Positions 1 to 8,099 of a DNA stretch of 64,000 bases are shown one piece after another. This DNA comes from CAILZL01 sp035548495 (GTDB lineage: Bacteria; Pseudomonadota; Gammaproteobacteria; Steroidobacterales; Steroidobacteraceae). A program made the position numbers and the translations under genes. Numbering within the stretch: position 1 is the first letter of the stretch; every line of letters starts with the position of its first letter. Where the stretch lies: NCBI GenBank assembly GCA_035548495.1, contig DASZSV010000072.1, forward strand, positions 1 through 64,000, in the 5' to 3' direction. The notes below the pieces were generated by a model. That model worked only from the letters and a program-made list of their open reading frames with translations. It was not told the origin of the DNA and did no database searches.

Positions 1-348
1 CGCACGCAATCAAAATTGCTGGTCATCTCGTTTGATGATGGCAATACGTACGAGTTACCCTTTGAATATCTGCGTGTGTGCTCGCCTTCCGCAGAGGTGC
101 GTGGTCACGGACCGGGACAGGAAGTGCTGCAACTCGGCAAACACAATGTGATGATCACCAAAGTGGAACCGACGGGGCACTATGCACTGCGTTTGATCTT
201 TGATGATGGACACGACTCCGGTTTGTATACATGGAACTATCTGCATGAGCTGGGCGAAACTCATCAGCAAAAGTGGCAGGCTTATCTGGATCGTCTAAAA
301 GATTTGGGGATTGCCTATCCGACGCTGGTTGCAACGCAAGTCAAGTAG
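1..348 (+). CDS. DUF971 protein, 5' end missing
   Basis: The reading frame is open from the first base, so the gene starts before the window; the TTG at 16 is probably internal. The visible 115 residues match the DUF971 domain (the N-terminal domain of gamma-butyrobetaine hydroxylase-like proteins): SFDDG, then ELPFEYLRVCSPSAEVRGHG, then a second FDDGH and a YTW motif. These stand-alone proteins have no proven reaction; a role linked to iron-sulfur or redox chemistry is only a suggestion for the family. In Pseudomonas-type genomes this gene lies between hslU and ubiE, which agrees with ubiE 1.3 kb downstream. It ends with TAG, showing that TAG is an ordinary stop codon here. Confidence 0.9.
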   Translation, partial: RTQSKLLVISFDDGNTYELPFEYLRVCSPSAEVRGHGPGQEVLQLGKHNVMITKVEPTGHYALRLIFDDGHDSGLYTWNYLHELGETHQQKWQAYLDRLKDLGIAYPTLVATQVK

Positions 349-354
349 TCGTCC

Positions 355-1428
355 TCAAGCCTGCACTGTGGCCAGGCCTTCCGCCTGCCAGCGCAACAAG
401 CCTCCACTGATACTTGCAACCTGCTGCCAGCCTGCTTCGCGCAGAATGCCGAACGCCAGAACGGAACGTTTTCCGGAGCGGCATATGGTCATCACGGGTT
501 TATCTTTCGGCACTTCCGACAAACGTTCACGCAGTTCATTGATCGGTACTAATTGAGCATCCTTGATGCGCGTGATTTCTTCGTCGGTTTCGTATTTTGT
601 GCGGACATCCAGAATGTGCACTTCATTGCGATGAGCAGCAACCCACTGCGGCGATATTTCCAGTATGCCGCTGTAGGTTATCACCACCGGCGCCCATGAC
701 GGTGCCGCCGGAATCTTGTCATCGCTGGGTTTGCCCGCTTGCAGATTTGCTGGAACGGCGATATCGAGCTTTTTTGGATGCGGCAAGCGCATGTTATCCA
801 GATAGCCGACAAAATCCGTTTCATTGGCTTCACCGCCGATGCGCGGATTCAATTGTTTTTCTTCACCAATACTGCTTGCCGTCCGGCCTGAATAATCATG
901 CGCGGGATAGACGATGCAATCATCCGGCAGTGCAAACAACTTGTCCTTGATGGAATGAAACAGTTTCTTTGCGGAGCCTTGCTGAAAATCCGTGCGGCCG
1001 CAACCACGAATCAACAGGCTGTCACCGGTAAACACCATGGATTGATCATCCAGTACAAAACTGATACATCCATCGGTGTGGCCGGGTGTGGCAATCACAT
1101 GCAATTTGCGCTGACCAAATTCGATCGTGTCACCGTTATGCAGTTGCCTGTCGAGTGTTTGAATGCCGGAGTCCGCAGAGGCAATGATTTTCGCGCTCAG
1201 CGCATGCCGCATCAGCCATGCGCCGGTAACATGATCCGCATGACAATGGGTTTCCAGACAGGCGATGAGTTGCAGATTCAACTCGCGTATCAATGACAGA
1301 TCGCGGTCATGTTGTTCGTAAACACTGTCGATCAGCACTGCCTGACGGGTTACAGCATCCGCCAGCAGGTAAGTGTACGTACCGGACGGCTGATCGAATA
1401 ATTGTTTGAAAATGAGCGTCGGTGTCAT
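355..1428 (-). CDS. Persulfide dioxygenase-rhodanese fusion
   Basis: Metallo-beta-lactamase-fold, ETHE1-type persulfide dioxygenase (about residues 1-215) fused to a rhodanese domain (about 245-350). Metal ligands are visible in THCHADHVTG, PGHTDG, the TGDSL region and PAHDY. The rhodanese active-site loop is CRSGKRS. Family knowledge: the first domain oxidises glutathione persulfide to sulfite with O2 and non-haem iron; the rhodanese moves sulfane sulfur between sulfite or thiosulfate and glutathione. The likely role is cytoplasmic sulfide detoxification. The ATG at 1428 (MTPTLIFKQL) is preferred over an upstream in-frame start because the dioxygenase homology begins there and an AGGTGG sequence lies just upstream. 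It converges with the DUF971 gene, leaving 6 bp between the stops. Confidence 0.92.
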   Translation of the reverse strand: MTPTLIFKQLFDQPSGTYTYLLADAVTRQAVLIDSVYEQHDRDLSLIRELNLQLIACLETHCHADHVTGAWLMRHALSAKIIASADSGIQTLDRQLHNGDTIEFGQRKLHVIATPGHTDGCISFVLDDQSMVFTGDSLLIRGCGRTDFQQGSAKKLFHSIKDKLFALPDDCIVYPAHDYSGRTASSIGEEKQLNPRIGGEANETDFVGYLDNMRLPHPKKLDIAVPANLQAGKPSDDKIPAAPSWAPVVITYSGILEISPQWVAAHRNEVHILDVRTKYETDEEITRIKDAQLVPINELRERLSEVPKDKPVMTICRSGKRSVLAFGILREAGWQQVASISGGLLRWQAEGLATVQA

Positions 1429-1614
1429 ATGAGCCACCTGCTGCGGGGCTGGAACAATCGGCAAAATTGCCTTTTTCCAAGATACCGCATGGCCGAACCA
1501 ATAACAATGGCGGGCTGGTCAACCGCTGCCACATGAGTGGCAGTTAAATTTGAACACTAAGGTTACTTCACAAGATAGAATTGCCGTATTCCCGGTTTAG
1601 CGAATGTTGGCGCC

Positions 1615-2361
1615 ATGACCTCACAAAACACCGACTTTGGATTTGAACAAGTCCCATTGGCTGAAAAGGCCAGGCGGGTGCGTGCCGTGTTTGATTCGGT
1701 GGCAAACAAGTACGACCTGATGAATGACCTGATGTCTGGCGGTGCGCATCGCTTGTGGAAACACTTCACGCTGTCACAAACCGGATTGAAGCCAGGGCAG
1801 TGCGCGCTGGATGTGGCAGGTGGAACGGGTGATCTCGCCATCGGCATGGCAAGGCAGGTCGGTGAAAAAGGATTGGTCATTCACACTGATATCAACGAGG
1901 CCATGCTGGTTAACGGCCGTGATCGCTTGATTGACAAAGGTGTGGTCAACAATGTTCGCTGGTCGCTGGCCAACGCGGAATGCCTGCCGTTTGCAAACAA
2001 TATATTTGATTGCATCACCATTGGGTTCGGTCTGCGCAATGTCACCGATAAGCAGAAGGCATTGCGTTCGATGTTCAACGTGTTGAAACCCGGCGGTCAG
2101 TTATTGATTCTGGAATTTTCACATCCAACGGCGCCCGGGTTGAAGTCGGTCTACGACTGGTATTCGTTCAATGTGTTGCCGTTGATGGGCAGGGTAGTGG
2201 CGAATGATGAAGCAAGCTATCGGTACCTGGCTGAATCCATCCGCAAGTTCCCGGACCAGGAGACATTGTTGCAGATGATGCGTGAAGCGGGATTTGAACA
2301 TTGCCGTTACCACAATCTTACCGGCGGCATTGTCGCTGTGCATCGTGGCTACAAGCTGTAA
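1615..2361 (+). CDS. ubiE: Ubiquinone/menaquinone C-methyltransferase UbiE
   Basis: SAM-dependent class I methyltransferase of 248 residues, the usual UbiE length. It methylates the quinone ring (2-octaprenyl-6-methoxy-1,4-benzoquinol to the 3-methyl form, and demethylmenaquinol where present). Visible signatures: FDSVANKYDLMNDLMSGG near the N terminus (UbiE signature 1), SAM-binding motif LDVAGGTGDLAIG, and the second signature ITIGFGLRNVTD. The start ATG at 1615 fits the family N terminus. It is first in a same-strand series ubiE-ubiJ-ubiB, but a palindromic repeat separates it from ubiJ by about 200 bp, so co-transcription may be partial. Confidence 0.97.
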   Translation: MTSQNTDFGFEQVPLAEKARRVRAVFDSVANKYDLMNDLMSGGAHRLWKHFTLSQTGLKPGQCALDVAGGTGDLAIGMARQVGEKGLVIHTDINEAMLVNGRDRLIDKGVVNNVRWSLANAECLPFANNIFDCITIGFGLRNVTDKQKALRSMFNVLKPGGQLLILEFSHPTAPGLKSVYDWYSFNVLPLMGRVVANDEASYRYLAESIRKFPDQETLLQMMREAGFEHCRYHNLTGGIVAVHRGYKL

Positions 2362-2415
2362 ATATAATCCAGCCATGCCATTAATTGATTCCATGTCGTC
2401 TGACATTTCCACTGT

Positions 2416-2484
2416 GTCATCCCCGCGTAGGCGGGGATCCAGTAAAACAATTGACTGCTGGATTCCCGCTTTCGCGGGAATGAC
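2416..2484. repeat. Inverted pair of GTCATTCCCGC-type palindromic repeats
   Basis: Two inverted units, each itself palindromic. The left unit (2416-2442) has GTCAT, a CCCCGCGTAGGCGGGG hairpin and ATCCAG. The right unit (2458-2484) is its inverse, CTGGAT, a CCCGCTTTCGCGGG hairpin and AATGAC. The spacer is 15 bp. This is a widespread proteobacterial intergenic repeat. Related copies occur at 13572 and 15213-15369. Between ubiE and ubiJ it may act as a transcription terminator or RNA-stabilising hairpin. Confidence 0.85.
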
Positions 2485-2558
2485 GTTGAGCGTGACATAT
2501 GCGGCGGTTATATTTTTGACTTCATTTCAGATTGATATCGTTTCGTTTAACACCGATT

Positions 2559-3164
2559 ATGATACTCGCCACGCTTGAAGCCACATTGAACCGCAACATT
2601 GCCGAATCATCTGCGGCAAGGAATTTGTGCAAACGTCTGCAGGGCAAGTCATTGCGCATTCAATTTACCGGCTTGCAGTTGCAATTCACATTGCTTGCCG
2701 ATCCAGTGGGTATCCAGATCAAGCCGGACTCGGGTGACAAAGCGGATGCCACACTGACAGGCACGCCATTGAGTTTGCTGAATCTTGTCAACCGCGATTC
2801 CACCGCGCCCATTCAGGACAGTGCAGTTCGCATCGAAGGCAACGCGGAAGTGGCCCATGCATTCAGTGAATTGCTGAAACAGGCCAGGCCGGATTTTGAA
2901 GAAGAATTGTCGCGTGTGATCGGTGATGTTGCTGCACACCGGGTCGGCAATACAGTCCGCAGTGCGCTTGATTTTGGCAGGCGTGCCAAAGATACGCTGT
3001 TGCAGAACGTCAGTGAGTATCTTCAGGAAGAAGGACGCGATGTGCCGAGCAAAACAGAAATGGACGAATTTCTTCACGACGTCGATTCATTAAGAGACAG
3101 TGCCGCGCGCCTTGAAGCGCGCCTGACTTTGCTGCAAAAGAAAAAGCTGAAAAACAAATCATGA
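2559..3164 (+). CDS. ubiJ: Ubiquinone biosynthesis accessory factor UbiJ (SCP2 domain)
   Basis: 201 residues with an N-terminal SCP2 (sterol carrier-like) lipid-binding domain at about residues 15-110 and a C-terminal helical, coiled-coil-like tail ending in a lysine-rich stretch. UbiJ with UbiK scaffolds the soluble complex that modifies the ubiquinone head group in Proteobacteria. The ATG at 2559 (MILATLEATLNRN) is chosen over the in-frame TTG at 2532 because it fits the family N terminus. The gene sits between ubiE and ubiB as in most gammaproteobacteria, and its stop overlaps the ubiB start (ATGA), implying translational coupling. Confidence 0.93.
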   Translation: MILATLEATLNRNIAESSAARNLCKRLQGKSLRIQFTGLQLQFTLLADPVGIQIKPDSGDKADATLTGTPLSLLNLVNRDSTAPIQDSAVRIEGNAEVAHAFSELLKQARPDFEEELSRVIGDVAAHRVGNTVRSALDFGRRAKDTLLQNVSEYLQEEGRDVPSKTEMDEFLHDVDSLRDSAARLEARLTLLQKKKLKNKS

Positions 3165-4807
3165 AACCACGTGTATTGATTCGTCTCGTTGCCATTCATC
3201 GCGTCATTGTCAAATATGGTCTGCGCGATTTTGTACGCGGCACCCGTTTCGCCACCTTGCTGACATTCACTCATGTGTTGTCGCCCATTGCGTGGTTTCA
3301 ACCGGAACACAAAGGCACGCGCGGCGAACGATTGCGGCTGGCGCTGCAGGAACTCGGCCCCATCTTCATGAAGTTTGGTCAGGTGCTGTCAACACGTCGT
3401 GACTTGCTGCCCGGCGATATCGCGGATGAACTGGCAAAGCTGCAAGATCGCGTGCCGCCCTTCTCCACACAGCAGGCACGTGAATTGATTGAAGCCGCGC
3501 TGGGCAAGTCCATCAATGACATGTTTGCACGCTTTGATGATCAGCCGCTGGCAGCGGCAACCATTGCACAGGTGCACAGCGGTGTGATTCGCACCCAGGG
3601 CAATGATGCGGAAGTGGTAATCAAGGTGGTTCGCCCCAACATACGTTTCACCATCGAGCGCGATATCGAAGTGATGTACGCGATTGCCAGATTGCTGGTG
3701 AAGTACTGGTCACTGGGTCATCAGTTGAAGCCCATTGAAGTTGTGCGTGAATATGAAAAGACCGTGCTGGACGAACTGGATCTGATGCGCGAGGCCGCGA
3801 ACGCATCGCAGCTCCACAGCAACTTCAGCGGATCAGCCTTGTTGCATGTGCCGCAGGTGTATTGGGATTATTGCCGCGATAATGTCATGGTGATGGAGCG
3901 TATTCGCGGTGTACAGATCAGCGATCTGGACGAATTGCGCCGTCGTGGCGTGAACATGCAGAAGCTCTCAGAAAACGGTGTGGAAATTTTTTTCACGCAG
4001 GTTTTCAAACACAATTTCTTTCACGCCGACATGCATCCCGGCAACATCTTTGTCCTTGCGGATGATCCGGAAAATCCGGTGTATGCCGCAGTGGACTTCG
4101 GCATTGTGGGCACGCTTGATCCGCGCGATCAGCATTATCTCGCAGAAAATTTTCTGGCGTTCTTCAATCATGATTTCCGCCGTGTCGCACAACTGCATGT
4201 TGATTCCGGCTGGTTGCCACCGGGTACTCGCGTGGATGAAGTGGAAACGGCGGTACGCACCGTATGCGAACCCATCTACAACAAGCCGTTGAGTGAAATC
4301 TCTTTCGGGCAGGTGCTGGTGCGCCTGTTTTCTGCGGCGCAACGGTTTGATATCGAGATTCAACCACAGTTGATATTGCTGCAAAAGACATTGTTGCAGG
4401 TGGAAGGATTGGGCCGCCAGTTGTATCCGGAACTCGATTTGTGGAAAACCGCCAAGCCCATCATGGAAGGCTGGATGCGTGAACGTCTGAATCCCTTGCG
4501 TGTACTCAAGGAATGGCGCCGGCAGTTACCTGATCTCGGTGAGGCCATTCGTACTGTGCCCACCTTGATCCAGCAAGCGTTGATGCAAGCTTCCGAGGGA
4601 CGTTATAAAGTGCCAGTGCATACACCGGATGTGGCGCAGTTACGCGAAGAGATTCGCGCCAGTGCGCGGCGACGCGATCACACCATTCTTGCATCCGCGT
4701 TGTTGTTTACCGGCATTACCTGGTTTGCGGTGGTGATTGATCCCGTGTGGCCGGGAGTTGTTTGTGTTGGAGCGGGGCTGGTAGCTTTGGTGATGAGGAA
4801 AAGTTAA
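3161..4807 (+). CDS. ubiB: UbiB protein kinase-like ATPase
   Basis: 548 residues, the usual UbiB length (about 540). It belongs to the atypical ABC1/ADCK/UbiB kinase family, needed for ubiquinone production and thought to work as an ATPase that extracts or presents lipid precursors. Visible features: the invariant KxGQ-type motif as FMKFGQVLSTRRDLLP, the alanine-rich loop LAAATIAQVHSG, the catalytic region HADMHPGNIF, and the metal-binding DFGIVG. Two C-terminal hydrophobic segments (last about 45 residues) would anchor it in the inner membrane. It overlaps ubiJ by 4 nt. Confidence 0.96.
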   Translation: MKPRVLIRLVAIHRVIVKYGLRDFVRGTRFATLLTFTHVLSPIAWFQPEHKGTRGERLRLALQELGPIFMKFGQVLSTRRDLLPGDIADELAKLQDRVPPFSTQQARELIEAALGKSINDMFARFDDQPLAAATIAQVHSGVIRTQGNDAEVVIKVVRPNIRFTIERDIEVMYAIARLLVKYWSLGHQLKPIEVVREYEKTVLDELDLMREAANASQLHSNFSGSALLHVPQVYWDYCRDNVMVMERIRGVQISDLDELRRRGVNMQKLSENGVEIFFTQVFKHNFFHADMHPGNIFVLADDPENPVYAAVDFGIVGTLDPRDQHYLAENFLAFFNHDFRRVAQLHVDSGWLPPGTRVDEVETAVRTVCEPIYNKPLSEISFGQVLVRLFSAAQRFDIEIQPQLILLQKTLLQVEGLGRQLYPELDLWKTAKPIMEGWMRERLNPLRVLKEWRRQLPDLGEAIRTVPTLIQQALMQASEGRYKVPVHTPDVAQLREEIRASARRRDHTILASALLFTGITWFAVVIDPVWPGVVCVGAGLVALVMRKS

Positions 4808-5119
4808 ATGATATCGGTTATGGAAGAACGTCCTGAACCAGATCGACCACTGAACGCAGAAGAGATAGCGTTAGTCTCACAGTTAACGGATGCACAAGTA
4901 GCTGAAATTGACGGCGCCATAATCTCTCATGCCACAAATAATTGGCGCAAAGTTGCGATGATCGTCGCTCTTACCATGACGAAATTACCCAGTCGTATAA
5001 ATGGAATCCCAGACCTTTACTACGCACAGCGAGTACGAAAGCTTGTTGAAGCGGGGAAATTAGAGTCGGACGGCAACTTGGCTTATATGTGCTTCAGCGA
5101 AGTGCGTTTGCCGCAATAA
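4808..5119 (+). CDS. DUF3658 protein
   Basis: Small cytoplasmic protein of 103 residues starting immediately after the ubiB stop. It matches the C-terminal DUF3658 domain: LTDAQVAEIDGAI, then NWRKVAMIVALTM, then RINGIPDLYYAQRVRKLVEAG and GNLAYMCFSEVRLP. The domain looks like a helical winged-helix-type fold and is often found after a DUF1835 domain, which is absent here. No reaction is known. The zero-length gap to ubiB suggests co-transcription, but there is no functional reason to tie it to ubiquinone synthesis. Confidence 0.75.
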   Translation: MISVMEERPEPDRPLNAEEIALVSQLTDAQVAEIDGAIISHATNNWRKVAMIVALTMTKLPSRINGIPDLYYAQRVRKLVEAGKLESDGNLAYMCFSEVRLPQ

Positions 5120-5149
5120 TGAAAATCGGTCGCGACGGAAATATAAACT

Positions 5150-5860
5150 TCACACCACCTCAATCCAAGTTGCAACGCCCACTGCACAGCGTTCGCCATC
5201 TTCATCAAACAGCGCCGTGCCCACTTTGTGCTTGCGGCCTTCGATCATGATCTGCCAGCCAATGATCACGCACGGTTCTTCAACATGGACAGTGCGATCA
5301 ATGTGCACTGCCAGTTCGCCAAGCAAAGCGTTGCGGCCCGGTTTTACTGAGGCAAAGTATCCTGGACAATCCAGGGCGCACCAGATGAATTCCGGCTTTA
5401 CCTTGCCTTGATCGTTGCCAAGATCAGGACGTGGCAGCCACGGCGCAGCAACGATATTTGAATCGGGCAGTTTGCCAGCAAATATGCGCAAGCCATCGCC
5501 CTGTGCGCGTTGCGGGCCGCATACAAAGCAATTGGCATAGGCATGCTCGCTGAGTCCGGTGAAATGTCTGGATGCGTCCAGCGCTTCAATGTAGGTGGGC
5601 GCGCCGGGGACATGGGCGCGTACTTGTGCAAGTGTTGCAGCAGCAATGATCTTGTCGTCCCGCTTCAGCAGCCACTTGTGCGGTTGATCTGCCTGTGACA
5701 ATTCAAGATCGGTGTCCAATGGCGGTGGCGAATACAAACGCACATTGACGGTTTCGCCAATCGCAGCGGCAATCAGTCCGCAGGTGTATCCGCCATTTGC
5801 CGTGTGCGGCGGGCCATTGAAGCGTGCGTCGATACGCAGGGTTGTGGGATGTTCCAGCAT
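5150..5860 (-). CDS. Hotdog-fold, thioesterase-like protein
   Basis: 236 residues with two apparent hotdog-like halves. The N-terminal half has GPPHTANGGYTCGLIAAAIG, which resembles the acyl-CoA binding helix region of double-hotdog thioesterases. A CFVCGP motif lies near the middle, and the C-terminal half has the ALDCPGYFA and GWQIMIEGRKHKVGTALFDE segments typical of this group. The most likely role is hydrolysis or binding of an acyl-CoA or acyl-ACP thioester in the cytoplasm; the substrate cannot be read from the sequence. It converges with the DUF3658 gene. Confidence 0.65.
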   Translation of the reverse strand: MLEHPTTLRIDARFNGPPHTANGGYTCGLIAAAIGETVNVRLYSPPPLDTDLELSQADQPHKWLLKRDDKIIAAATLAQVRAHVPGAPTYIEALDASRHFTGLSEHAYANCFVCGPQRAQGDGLRIFAGKLPDSNIVAAPWLPRPDLGNDQGKVKPEFIWCALDCPGYFASVKPGRNALLGELAVHIDRTVHVEEPCVIIGWQIMIEGRKHKVGTALFDEDGERCAVGVATWIEVV

Positions 5861-6006
5861 GATGTGTCAAGCATTCGGTAATACGATGTCAACGTCAAGC
5901 GGGACATATCCGCATCGTCGGCAATGATCCGCGAGATACAGGTGAATTACCGTGACATTCTGCGGCGGATTCGAGAATCTATCTCAAAATTACTGCGCTC
6001 GATGTC

Positions 6007-6111
6007 TTGCGTCGTTACGGTGCCGGGAATCCTCATTTATTTCTGCATTAACTGCGGTTCCGGCGCTACTTACGACGCAACCTGTCATCGCTTGTTACAT
6101 TTTAAGACAGG
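6007..6111. repeat. Intergenic inverted-repeat element downstream of dedA
   Basis: Two consecutive stem-loops. The first pairs TTGCGTCGT (6007-6015) with ACGACGCAA (6072-6080), and the inner arms ACGGTGCCGG and CCGGCGCTAC continue the stem imperfectly around a loop of about 28 nt. The second pairs CCTGTC (6081-6086) with GACAGG (6106-6111). The element ends 3 bp from the dedA stop. It looks like a dispersed palindromic element that may also end dedA transcription. No gene is seen between 5861 and 6113. Confidence 0.6.
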
Positions 6112-6113
6112 TT

Positions 6114-6770
6114 CTATTCAGGGGCGCGTTGTGCACGCCAGGAATTGAACGCCGTCCATGCAAGCGGAATGAGTGACACAAAAATGATAACAATGGTGAC
6201 AATGCCGAAATTGTTCCTGACCAAGGGCACATTTCCGAAAAGGTACCCGCCGAGAAGAAAAGCACTGACCCACGATGCGCCGCCGAGAAAATTGAATTTG
6301 TGAAAGTGCCAGGCGCTCATCTTGCCAACGCCAGCAACAAATGGCGCAAAGGTGCGCAATACCGGCAAGAAGCGTGACAGCACAATCGCCATGCTGCCAT
6401 GCCTTTCAAAGAACGCATGCGTGCGTGACAGATGTTCCTGCTTCAGCCATCTGATTTTGCCGGTGAATGCATGCGGTCCAATGAAGCCACCGATACGAAA
6501 GTTGGTTTCGTTGCCCAGTACAGCGGCAACAATCAGCATGGGCCACAGGACAAGAATGTTCAGCGTATGCGTTTGATCCACTGCCGACAATGCACCCACT
6601 GCAAACAGCAATGAATCACCGGGCAGAAAAGGTGTCACCACCAGACCGGTTTCGGCAAAGATGATGACAAACAGAATACCGTACACCCAGTAGTGATACG
6701 CCGCCATCAATTCAGTCAGGTGCTTGTCCAGATGCAGGACAATATCAACAAAGGTGTGAATCAGCGACAT
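6114..6770 (-). CDS. DedA-family inner-membrane protein
   Basis: 218 residues with several hydrophobic segments and the DedA/SNARE-associated signature: FAETGLVVTPFLPGDSLLF in the N-terminal half, then FFERHGSMAIVLSRFLPVLRTFAPFVAGVG, which holds the conserved arginine and proline residues. Family knowledge: DedA proteins are proton-coupled lipid (undecaprenyl phosphate or phosphatidylethanolamine) flippases, with roles in membrane homeostasis and peptide resistance. Alternative subfamily names (DedA, YqjA) cannot be separated by eye. It lies 50 bp downstream of panD on the same strand. Confidence 0.92.
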   Translation of the reverse strand: MSLIHTFVDIVLHLDKHLTELMAAYHYWVYGILFVIIFAETGLVVTPFLPGDSLLFAVGALSAVDQTHTLNILVLWPMLIVAAVLGNETNFRIGGFIGPHAFTGKIRWLKQEHLSRTHAFFERHGSMAIVLSRFLPVLRTFAPFVAGVGKMSAWHFHKFNFLGGASWVSAFLLGGYLFGNVPLVRNNFGIVTIVIIFVSLIPLAWTAFNSWRAQRAPE

Positions 6771-6823
6771 GATGAACGATCACTATTGATGTGTTGCCGT
6801 CCTTCCGATGACAGCAACGGTTG

Positions 6824-7195
6824 TCATGCGGCCTGTGCAGGCTTGATGTGCGCTATGCGATTGTTGTCGTCCAGCAGCACAATCACCGGTTGATAGTTCT
6901 GCATTTCATCATCGGCATAGTTTGAATAGGCACAGATGATCAATACATCACCGACGGCTGCCATGCGCGCGGCAGCGCCATTCAGGGAAATCTCTCCCGA
7001 TCCGCGCGGTGCCTTGATGATGTAGGTGGTGAAGCGTGAACCGTTGGTGATGTTGTACAGCTCGATGTATTGAAACTCGCGCAGACCGGCGGCATCCAGC
7101 AATGCCTCGTCAATACCGCAGGAGCCTTCGTATTGCAGGTCGGCTTGAGTCACCGTCGCGCGGTGCAGCTTGGCTTGAAGCATGGTGCGAATCAT
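6824..7195 (-). CDS. panD: Aspartate 1-decarboxylase PanD
   Basis: 123 residues, matching the family. PanD is a pyruvoyl enzyme that converts L-aspartate to beta-alanine for pantothenate and CoA synthesis. The proenzyme cleaves itself between Gly24 and Ser25, visible as YEGSCGID. The start MIRTMLQAKLHR at 7195 is the family start and puts the cleavage serine at the canonical position 25; the upstream in-frame ATG at 7204 would add three residues. Other conserved segments are NGSRFTTYII and LNGAAAR. No other pan genes are in the window. Confidence 0.97.
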   Translation of the reverse strand: MIRTMLQAKLHRATVTQADLQYEGSCGIDEALLDAAGLREFQYIELYNITNGSRFTTYIIKAPRGSGEISLNGAAARMAAVGDVLIICAYSNYADDEMQNYQPVIVLLDDNNRIAHIKPAQAA

Positions 7196-7410
7196 GAGTT
7201 GCAAATCACTCCAGAGAACCGTAAATCAGTCCGCAAGGCTGATGCCATTGGCGGACACTGTCAAGCACTCATTCAGATCCGGTATGGTTTGCCGGGTTCC
7301 AAATTCGCCAACGGTGTCGCTCGTTAATCCTACATAATTCAGGGATTGACCGCTTAACAAAACAGCGTGCGACATCCTACGCTTGTGTCCATCCTGAACG
7401 GAGTGGTGTG

Positions 7411-7788
7411 ATGAATCTGGTGGTCAACAACACTCGATCCAGCCAGAGCTGGAAAATGCCTTTCAATCGTTCCTACCCGCGCGCAGCCATGTACTGGCTG
7501 GGTGTGCTGGCAGCGATGTTGATGATGCGTGACATCAATCGTTTTCATGCAGGCGATCTTGTGCAGTTGGCAGTGTTCACGCCACTCGCGGTGTGGGTGC
7601 TCGCGGAGTTGTCGCGTCAACTGCGCCGTCACGCCAATTCGGTCTCAGTGGCAATGGCGCCGGACCTTGAGTTTTCCAGCCGCGGCATGCTGGCGCTGCA
7701 TGCCATCCGTTCCTTGCTGATCGTCACGGAGCTGGCCACAGCCCTGGCAATGGCTGCCATGGTGGTATATGTCGTCCGCCATTTCTAG
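7411..7788 (+). CDS. Small membrane protein of unknown function
   Basis: 125 residues. The ATG at 7411 is preferred to the adjacent GTG at 7408 because GAGTGG (7401) is then correctly spaced. Hydrophobic segments lie at about residues 27-40, 48-66 and 98-122, with a basic stretch (ELSRQLRRHANS) between the second and third. No family is recognised. It stands alone between divergent panD and the downstream sugar transferase. Confidence 0.55.
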   Translation: MNLVVNNTRSSQSWKMPFNRSYPRAAMYWLGVLAAMLMMRDINRFHAGDLVQLAVFTPLAVWVLAELSRQLRRHANSVSVAMAPDLEFSSRGMLALHAIRSLLIVTELATALAMAAMVVYVVRHF

Positions 7789-8099
7789 CTAAATTCCTCG
7801 TAAAACAACGTTTCAGCACCAATCTGTCGGCTACACTGGCCGTCCCTTCGACTCATGATTATTTGCGTGAGGGTGCTCACAGTCCTTGGCATGTGTCCGG
7901 CAATCTGTTCAATGTGCTTCTATAATTTCCGGCCTTGCAACAAAAGTGGCACGTTCATTGGCTAGTGTAGGTGCAACTGGCGCGCCAATAAGTTAAATCG
8001 CCAGTGGCATAACGTTATCACAGGCATATAGTTGTGTTTTCGGGGATGCGATCGTTCAATGGCGCGGCTTCTTGCGAGAACGTTGAATAGAGATTGACC
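7789..8099. other. Intergenic region, no gene seen
   Basis: 311 bp between the small membrane protein and the sugar-transferase gene. I see no open frame with a ribosome-binding site and no RNA gene. It should hold the promoter of the sugar transferase. A TGGCACG box with a poor -12 element at 7947-7962 resembles a sigma-54 promoter only weakly. Confidence 0.5.

Noticed and set aside
7947..7962. TGGCACG box with TTGG before the sugar-transferase gene, like a sigma-54 promoter
   Set aside because: The -12 element reads TTGGC rather than TTGC, so the invariant GC is displaced by one base; too weak to call.
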